This document shows positions 59,689 to 64,000 of a stretch of DNA of 64,000 nt, piece after piece. The stretch lies in assembly GCF_003475325.1 (NCBI RefSeq), contig NZ_QRQC01000006.1:35048-99047 (forward strand), written 5' to 3'. A program made the translations under genes and the position numbers. This stretch comes from Collinsella sp. AF33-16. GTDB taxonomy: Bacteria; Actinomycetota; Coriobacteriia; Coriobacteriales; Coriobacteriaceae. The stretch's first letter is position 1. Every line of letters starts with the position of its first letter. The notes beneath the pieces were generated by a model that was given only the letters and a program-made list of their open reading frames with translations, had not been told where the DNA came from and did no database searches.

Positions 59689-59769
59689 ACCGTTCACGGG
59701 CAAATATCGACCGTTTATAGCTCAAAATTACGTTTTGCATTGTTCTTTTTTGTTTGAATGTTAATGTTT
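59689..59769 (+). promoter_or_regulatory. lacF upstream control region with shared motifs
   Basis: The 28-bp bipartite motif ACCGTTCACGG-N9-GACCGTTT is at 59689-59716. TTGTTCTTTTTTG (59740-59752), GTTTGAATG (59752-59760) and TGTTAATGTTT (59759-59769) follow; all three recur upstream of lacA (the last two blocks in changed orientation). Confidence 0.65.
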
Positions 59770-59842
59770 CTGTCATACACAACGCAGCGCGTATGCCCGG
59801 ACGCGATGCTCTCCATTGGTTCATATGTGAAAGGAACGCAAT

Positions 59843-60181
59843 ATGGCAACCAAAGAAGAAATCTCGATGGTTGGATTCGAGATTGTCGCATACGCGGGCG
59901 ACGCCCAGACCGATCTGCTTGCAGCACTCGATGCTGCTCGCGAGGGTGATTTTGAGAAGGCCGAGCAGCTGCACAAGGATGCCAGCGATGCGCTCATCGG
60001 CGCTCACGACACGCAGACCAAGCTGCTGTCGCAGGAGGCCGGCGGTGGCGAGATGGAGATGACCTTCATCATGGCTCACGCCCAGGACACCCTCATGACC
60101 ACCATGATTCTGGAGAAGCAGACCCGCTTTACCATCGATGCCTACAAGCGCATTGCCGAGCTCGAGGCCAAGCTCGCCTAA
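59843..60181 (+). CDS. lacF: Lactose PTS subunit IIA (LacF)
   Basis: A 112-residue helical phosphocarrier for LacE. SMVGFEIVAYAGDAQTDLLAALDAAREGDFEKAEQLHKDASDAL covers the first two helices, and FIMAHAQDTLMTTMILEKQ near residue 74 carries the phosphorylated histidine. It differs clearly from the other IIA at 5121. GAAAGGAAC precedes the ATG. It is transcribed alone, with its own operator region and a terminator, on the strand opposite lacEG. Confidence 0.92.
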   Translation: MATKEEISMVGFEIVAYAGDAQTDLLAALDAAREGDFEKAEQLHKDASDALIGAHDTQTKLLSQEAGGGEMEMTFIMAHAQDTLMTTMILEKQTRFTIDAYKRIAELEAKLA

Positions 60182-60207
60182 CGAGCTCTCACAACCAAGT
60201 CCCCTTT

Positions 60208-60243
60208 CAAAAGCTCTGCCGCAAACTCGCGACAGGGCTTTTC
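60208..60243 (+). terminator. Terminator after lacF
   Basis: AAAAGCTCTG pairs with CAGGGCTTTT with inner CG pairs, followed by CTG. Confidence 0.75.
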
Positions 60244-60255
60244 TGTCCTCCTCCA

Positions 60256-60322
60256 AGTTGCGGTGGAATAGGGATTGAATAGGGGCCGGCGGGCGCAAAA
60301 CAATCCCTATTTCACCGCAACT
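60256..60322. repeat. 21-bp inverted repeat AGTTGCGGTG
   Basis: AGTTGCGGTGGAATAGGGAT and its inverted partner (ATCCCTATTTCACCGCAACT) extend over 21-22 bp with one mismatch, around 24 nt. It is immediately followed by the GTCATTGGGGACGTTC repeat (60335-60385), which has two copies of ATTGGGGAC. Confidence 0.7.
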
Positions 60323-60467
60323 CATCCCGTGATAGTCATTGGGGACGTTCTTAAACGACTAGTCATTGGGGACAGTCTTGGTGCGCTCCGTTCGTCCTGC
60401 CGTTCGGTTTTTTGCTCGGTGGGTATACTTCCCTTCGCATTAAACGCCGGACTGAGGAGGTATCCAA

Positions 60468-61481
60468 ATGCCGGATAACGGGTCAATACAAAAAAGAGAC
60501 GCGCACGAGGTAGCTCATGGGCGTTCTGTCCAGATAACCGAGCACACGACAGTAACCGAGCTGCAGCCCAGCCTGTCCGATGTCGTGTGCGCAAACAAAA
60601 AGCTGCAGATTGGCTTTATCGTTGCGCTCGTGGTACTGGCGCTGCTGTCGGGCTTTGTCGCGCGCCCGCATTTTGCCGACACCAAGACCTGGGACTCCAC
60701 CATCGAGGTTATCGATCAAAAGAAGGGCAACGTTTTGGCGCTCACGACCTCGTGCGTTGCCCTATCTGCGGGTATTACGGCGCTGCCGGGCGATACGGGA
60801 ACGCCGGTTGCCGAGCAGCTCGCGCAGCTTTCGGGTAACTTGGGCATCGTGCTTGCCGTGCTCTACCTCGAGAAATACCTGCTGACCATTTTATGGTCGG
60901 TTGGCCTGGGCATCCTGATCCCGTTTGCGTTGGTGCTCTTTGCGGTGTCGCTCGGCATTCACGGGCGCTGGAGCACGAGCGCCGTCCTACGCCGCGTGGC
61001 GACTCGCGTGCTGGTGGTCGCCGTGATCGGCATGGCGTTGGTGCCTGCAAGCGTATGGGTGTCGCAAAAGGTCGACGAAACGTATCGAGTGAGCATCGAG
61101 CAGGCCGAGCAAAAGGCGGCCGACGCTGCGGACGCGGCAGATGCCGATAGCTCAAAAACAAGCAAGAAAAAGTCCGAGGCCACAGAGTCCAAGAACGTGC
61201 TTGAGCAGCTTGCCGACGGCGCCTCGGGTCTTGTCACGTCGGTGACCAGCGGCGCCAAGCAGATGACCGACGAGATCGTGCAACAGGTGACCGATCTTAT
61301 CGAAGGCGTCATCGTGATGATCGTGACCTCGTGTGTGATCCCATTGCTGGTGCTCGCGGCGTTTCTGTGGCTAGGACACGTGCTACTGGGGATCGATATC
61401 TCTGTCCCAGCGAACTATTTGACGGGTCGTTTTCTGAGCGCTCCGTCCAAACATGCCAAGAAGAGTGGGCAGTCTGAGTAG
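60468..61481 (+). CDS. Membrane protein of unknown function
   Basis: A 337-residue protein with about five hydrophobic segments: IGFIVALVVLALLSGFVA (near 47), one near 90 (VLALTTSCVALSAGITAL), LTILWSVGLGILIPFALVLFAVSLG (near 138), VLVVAVIGMALVPASVWV (near 183) and GVIVMIVTSCVIPLLVLAAFLWLGHVLLG (near 285). Between the last two lies a long Ala/Ser/Lys/Glu-rich section (about 200-270) that looks coiled-coil-like. GAGGAGG precedes the ATG. It stands alone with a strong terminator. No family is recognised. Confidence 0.75.
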   Translation: MPDNGSIQKRDAHEVAHGRSVQITEHTTVTELQPSLSDVVCANKKLQIGFIVALVVLALLSGFVARPHFADTKTWDSTIEVIDQKKGNVLALTTSCVALSAGITALPGDTGTPVAEQLAQLSGNLGIVLAVLYLEKYLLTILWSVGLGILIPFALVLFAVSLGIHGRWSTSAVLRRVATRVLVVAVIGMALVPASVWVSQKVDETYRVSIEQAEQKAADAADAADADSSKTSKKKSEATESKNVLEQLADGASGLVTSVTSGAKQMTDEIVQQVTDLIEGVIVMIVTSCVIPLLVLAAFLWLGHVLLGIDISVPANYLTGRFLSAPSKHAKKSGQSE

Positions 61482-61517
61482 ACGGCAAAGCGTTCTTTGG
61501 AAGATCAACCGTAAGAA

Positions 61518-61550
61518 GGGCGGCCGAGACACGTTCTCGGCCGCCCTTTT
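61518..61550 (+). terminator. Strong terminator before the lacABC region
   Basis: GGGCGGCCGAGA pairs with TCTCGGCCGCCC around five bases, followed by TTTTGTTT. Confidence 0.93.
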
Positions 61551-61589
61551 GTTTGTTGAACACGTGGTCGCTACGTCCGCGCCGGGCCC

Positions 61590-61694
61590 AAGCGGTCAGC
61601 AATCATCCGTGAATGGTATTTGTTCAAAAAAGAACAAAGACAAACAAATAGTTGTTGCAGTAAATGTTCGAATGTGTTCAAATAAACATTAACA
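61590..61694 (+). promoter_or_regulatory. lacABC upstream control region with shared motifs
   Basis: The bipartite motif is at 61590-61617 in inverted orientation (AAGCGGTC-N9-CCGTGAATGGT). CAAAAAAGAACAA (61625-61637) is the exact complement of the lacF block. GTTCGAATG (61666-61674) and AAACATTAACA (61684-61694) match GTTTGAATG and TGTTAATGTTT of lacF. No other gene lies in this 300-bp gap. Confidence 0.65.
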
Positions 61695-61788
61695 GTGAAG
61701 AACCGCACATTCAGATGCCCGGACCTGAACGCGATTCAACACTTCCAAACAGAAACTACGCACCTGCGTATCTCTCAAGGAGGATGTC

Positions 61789-62217
61789 ATGAGGGTTGTA
61801 ATCGCTTCCGATGCCGACGGTATGTCGATGAAGGAGTCCATCAAGGAGATGCTCATCGCCGACGGTCACGAGGTCGTCGACTATTCCGAGACCCCTGCCG
61901 CGGACTTTGTCGATTCCTCGACCGCCGTTGCCAAGGACCTGCTGGAGCACAAGGATTCCCAGGGCTTCGCATTCGATAAGTACGGCGTCGGCTCCTATAT
62001 GGCCGCCGTCAAGATCAAGGGCATGGTCGTCGCCAACATTTCCGATGAGCGTTCCGCCTACATGACCCGCGAGCACAACGGCTCGCGCATGGTCACCATG
62101 GGCCCGGGCGTCGTGGGCACCGAGGTCGCCAAGAAGATCGCCCGCGAGTTCCTGCGCGCCCAGTACGCCGGCGGCCGTCACCAGATCCGTGTCGACATGC
62201 TCAACAAGATGGCCTAA
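61789..62217 (+). CDS. lacA: Galactose-6-phosphate isomerase subunit LacA
   Basis: A 142-residue RpiB/LacA-family subunit; with LacB it converts galactose-6-phosphate to tagatose-6-phosphate. The C terminus GGRHQIRVDMLNKMA and the region VANISDERSAYMTREHNGSRMVTMG near residue 80 match LacA of streptococci. As usual for LacA, the catalytic cysteine of RpiB is absent (FDKYGVGSYMAA in its place). CAAGGAGG precedes the ATG. lacB follows after 63 nt. Confidence 0.95.
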   Translation: MRVVIASDADGMSMKESIKEMLIADGHEVVDYSETPAADFVDSSTAVAKDLLEHKDSQGFAFDKYGVGSYMAAVKIKGMVVANISDERSAYMTREHNGSRMVTMGPGVVGTEVAKKIAREFLRAQYAGGRHQIRVDMLNKMA

Positions 62218-62280
62218 CGAGAGCCACCGAGAACTCGAACTTCTACCTCAACTTGTGAATTCAGACGAAAGGACGTTCTG

Positions 62281-62805
62281 ATGAAGAAGACCATCGCAAT
62301 CGGTTGCGACCATATCGTTACGGACGAGAAGATCTATCTGGCCGACCGCCTGGAACAGGCTGGCTACAAGGTGCTCGACTGCGGCACCTACAGCCACACC
62401 CGTACGCACTATCCCATCTACGGTAAGGCCGTGGGCGAGGCTGTTGCCAGCGGCAAGGCCGACTTTGGCGTGGCCCTGTGCGGCACCGGCATCGGCATCA
62501 CCAACGCCGTCAACAAGGTTCCCGGCGCTCGCTGCGCCCTGGTCCGCGACATGACCTCTGCCCTGTATGCCCGCCGCGAGCTCAACGCCAACATCGTGGG
62601 CTTTGGCGGCAAGATCACCGGCGAGTTCCTGATGGCCGACATCATGCTTGCCTTCCTTGAGGAGCCCTACGAGAAGACTCCCGAGCACGACGCCCTGATC
62701 GCCAAGATCGACGCCTGCAACAAGGCCGACGCCGAGGCTCAGGCTGACCCGCACTTCTTTGACGAGTTCCTCGAGAAGTGGGACCGCGGCGAATACCATG
62801 ACTAG
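62281..62805 (+). CDS. lacB: Galactose-6-phosphate isomerase subunit LacB
   Basis: A 174-residue catalytic partner of Lac[21 protein letters not shown] starts the protein, [21 protein letters not shown] follows near 40, and [27 protein letters not shown] near 62 includes the active-site cysteine. The end [19 protein letters not shown] is nearly the LacB consensus. GAAAGGAC precedes the ATG. It lies between lacA and lacC in the standard order. Confidence 0.96.
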   Translation: MKKTIAIGCDHIVTDEKIYLADRLEQAGYKVLDCGTYSHTRTHYPIYGKAVGEAVASGKADFGVALCGTGIGITNAVNKVPGARCALVRDMTSALYARRELNANIVGFGGKITGEFLMADIMLAFLEEPYEKTPEHDALIAKIDACNKADAEAQADPHFFDEFLEKWDRGEYHD

Positions 62806-62837
62806 CGGGTATCCGGCGTAATTAACTAGTCCGTTGA

Positions 62838-62875
62838 CGGCTCGCGTTTCTGTGAGGGGACGCGGGCCGGTTTTC
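62838..62875 (+). other. Hairpin between lacB and lacC, possible attenuator
   Basis: CGGCTCGCGT pairs with ACGCGGGCCG and is followed by GTTTTC, just before the AGGAG site of lacC. Partial termination would reduce lacC relative to lacAB. Confidence 0.5.
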
Positions 62876-62891
62876 TAAACAGGAGTCCAAC

Positions 62892-63827
62892 ATGATTCTG
62901 ACCGTTACTATGAACCCGTCGATTGATACGCGCTATCAGCTCGACAAGCTGGTCATCGACGATGTTAACCGTGTGACGCCCGAAAAGACCGCTGGCGGCA
63001 AGGGCCTCAACGTGAGCCGCGTGCTGCTGCAACTGGGAGACGACGTGCTCGCGACTGGTCTGCTTGGCGGCCACATGGGTGCCTATATGGCCGAGCTTAT
63101 GGATGCCGACGGCGTCAAGAACGACTTTGTGCCCATCGCCGGTGAGACGCGCATTTGCCTGAATATTCTGCACGAGGGTAATCAGACCGAGCTGCTGGAG
63201 AGCGGCCCGCAGATCGCCCCGGCCGAGCTCGAGGCCTTTACGGCCAAGTTCGCCGAACTCGCGGCGAAGGCGGACGTTGTGACGCTTTCGGGCTCGCTGC
63301 CGCGTGGCGTCGATGCCGGCTACTATGCCGAGCTCGTCAAGATCGCCGAGGAGGCGGGCGCCAAGGTGCTGCTCGACACCTCGGGTGCATCGCTGGAGGC
63401 CGCGCTGGAGTCCGACGCTAAGCCTGAGCTCGTAAAACCCAACCTGACCGAGATTAACGGCCTGCTGGGTACGTCCTTTACGACCGATGATGTCGATGCC
63501 CTGCGCGAGGCGCTTGCCGCCGATGACCGTTTTGCCGGTATTCCCTGGGTTGTCGTTTCGATGGGCGCTGCCGGTTCGGTAGGCTTCCATGAAGGTCGCG
63601 CGTTCCGCGCCAAGACGCCCGCGATTGCGGCTGTGAACGCAACGGGTTCCGGCGACTCGACCATCGCCGGTTTTGCGCATGCCATTGCTGCTGGTGCCGA
63701 CGACGTCACGGTGCTCAAGACCGCCAATACCTGCGGTAAGCTCAACGCCATGGATCCCAAGACCGGCCACCTGGTCATGGATCGCTGGGACGAGATCTAC
63801 AGCAACGTTGAGGTCGTAGAGTTGTAG
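62892..63827 (+). CDS. lacC: Tagatose-6-phosphate kinase (LacC), copy 2
   Basis: A 311-residue PfkB-family kinase that makes tagatose-1,6-bisphosphate. The same motifs as copy 1 are present (PEKTAGGKGLNVSRVLLQLG near residue 34, NATGSGDSTIAGFAHAIAAG near 247). The two proteins have equal length and align without gaps. ACAGGAG precedes the ATG. It completes lacABC. The aldolase lacD, which usually follows, is not found in the remaining 170 bp. Confidence 0.94.
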   Translation: MILTVTMNPSIDTRYQLDKLVIDDVNRVTPEKTAGGKGLNVSRVLLQLGDDVLATGLLGGHMGAYMAELMDADGVKNDFVPIAGETRICLNILHEGNQTELLESGPQIAPAELEAFTAKFAELAAKADVVTLSGSLPRGVDAGYYAELVKIAEEAGAKVLLDTSGASLEAALESDAKPELVKPNLTEINGLLGTSFTTDDVDALREALAADDRFAGIPWVVVSMGAAGSVGFHEGRAFRAKTPAIAAVNATGSGDSTIAGFAHAIAAGADDVTVLKTANTCGKLNAMDPKTGHLVMDRWDEIYSNVEVVEL

Positions 63828-63849
63828 CGGTTGCGACTCCTAATAGAAT

Positions 63850-63913
63850 GAGCGTGGATAATCTCCTGCTTTTGGTGCCCATGCGAGCTCAAAGTGGGAG
63901 ATTTTCCACGCTC
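63850..63913 (+). terminator. Inverted repeat after lacC
   Basis: GAGCGTGGATAATCTCC and GGGAGATTTTCCACGCTC are inverted copies around about 29 nt. There is no T tract. A CATTAGTCGTTGGGTG sequence of the GACTAGTC type follows. Confidence 0.55.
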
Positions 63914-63960
63914 GAGTCATTAGTCGTTGGGTGTTCCTATAGTTTTGTCAACCTTCGACG

Positions 63961-64000
63961 CTACTCCCGGTAGGGCACCCGGTCGCGCATCACGGCGTAT
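63961..64000 (-). CDS. Possible C-terminal end of a gene entering from the right edge
   Basis: On the minus strand an open frame reads YAVMRDRVPYRE and then stops at 63961. It could be the end of a transposase-like or other protein. Too little is visible for identification. Confidence 0.25.
   Translation of the reverse strand, partial: YAVMRDRVPYRE

Overview
The window looks like a chromosome segment of a Collinsella-type gut actinobacterium (class Coriobacteriia). The basis is high GC, strong Shine-Dalgarno sites, many sugar PTS genes, and proteins that read like known coriobacterial families. No rRNA is present, so the genus call is an inference. Most of the segment is housekeeping and carbohydrate genes. 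The accessory parts are one IS110-type insertion, two MITE-like repeats, several palindrome families and a small islet beside a tRNA gene.

Layout. 1-6646: a beta-glucoside module with manA (cut by the window edge) and a GntR regulator, facing a 6-phospho-beta-glycosidase, PTS IIC, IIB, IIA and a ROK kinase. 6800-17100: Mn-dependent pyrophosphatase, NhaA, an aminotransferase, a STAS protein, tatB-tatC, hypA-hypB and topoisomerase I. 17200-19900: a zinc-ribbon membrane protein and the IS110 element, which sits inside a palindromic repeat. 20000-34800: tmk-holB-PSP1 protein, comF, a hypothetical protein with a nuclease-like motif, a substrate-binding lipoprotein behind a structured leader, hpf, degV, several metabolic genes and an XRE/DUF2975 pair.

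35500-45600: an amino-sugar module. It holds a mannose-family PTS (IIA, a YajC-like protein, IIB, IIC, IID), a GntR regulator, AgaS, NagA and a tagatose-6-phosphate kinase. A decayed second nagA end and a YhcH protein follow. 45700-48200: an islet of small secreted or unknown proteins, a 21-residue peptide and tRNA-Thr. 48352: an orphan PTS IIB that has lost its phosphorylated histidine. Two AAA ATPase/DUF4143 genes follow, at 49.3 kb and 52.9 kb.

50700-63830: a lactose/tagatose-6-phosphate pathway in separate blocks. These are galM with a DeoR (LacR-like) regulator, lacG-lacE facing a LacI regulator, lacF alone, and lacA-lacB-lacC. Lactose would enter as lactose-6-phosphate (LacE/LacF), be split by LacG, and galactose-6-phosphate would pass through LacAB and LacC to tagatose-1,6-bisphosphate. 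The amino-sugar module reaches tagatose-6-phosphate through AgaS and has its own LacC-like kinase. No aldolase (LacD/GatY type) is in the window.

The most interesting observations are four. A 28-bp bipartite motif is shared by the upstream regions of the mannose-type PTS, lacF and lacA. Four 55-nt palindromes recur every 80-81 bp. Three iterons exactly 34 bp apart precede a DUF4143 ATPase. A roughly 220-bp MITE-like family has two copies.
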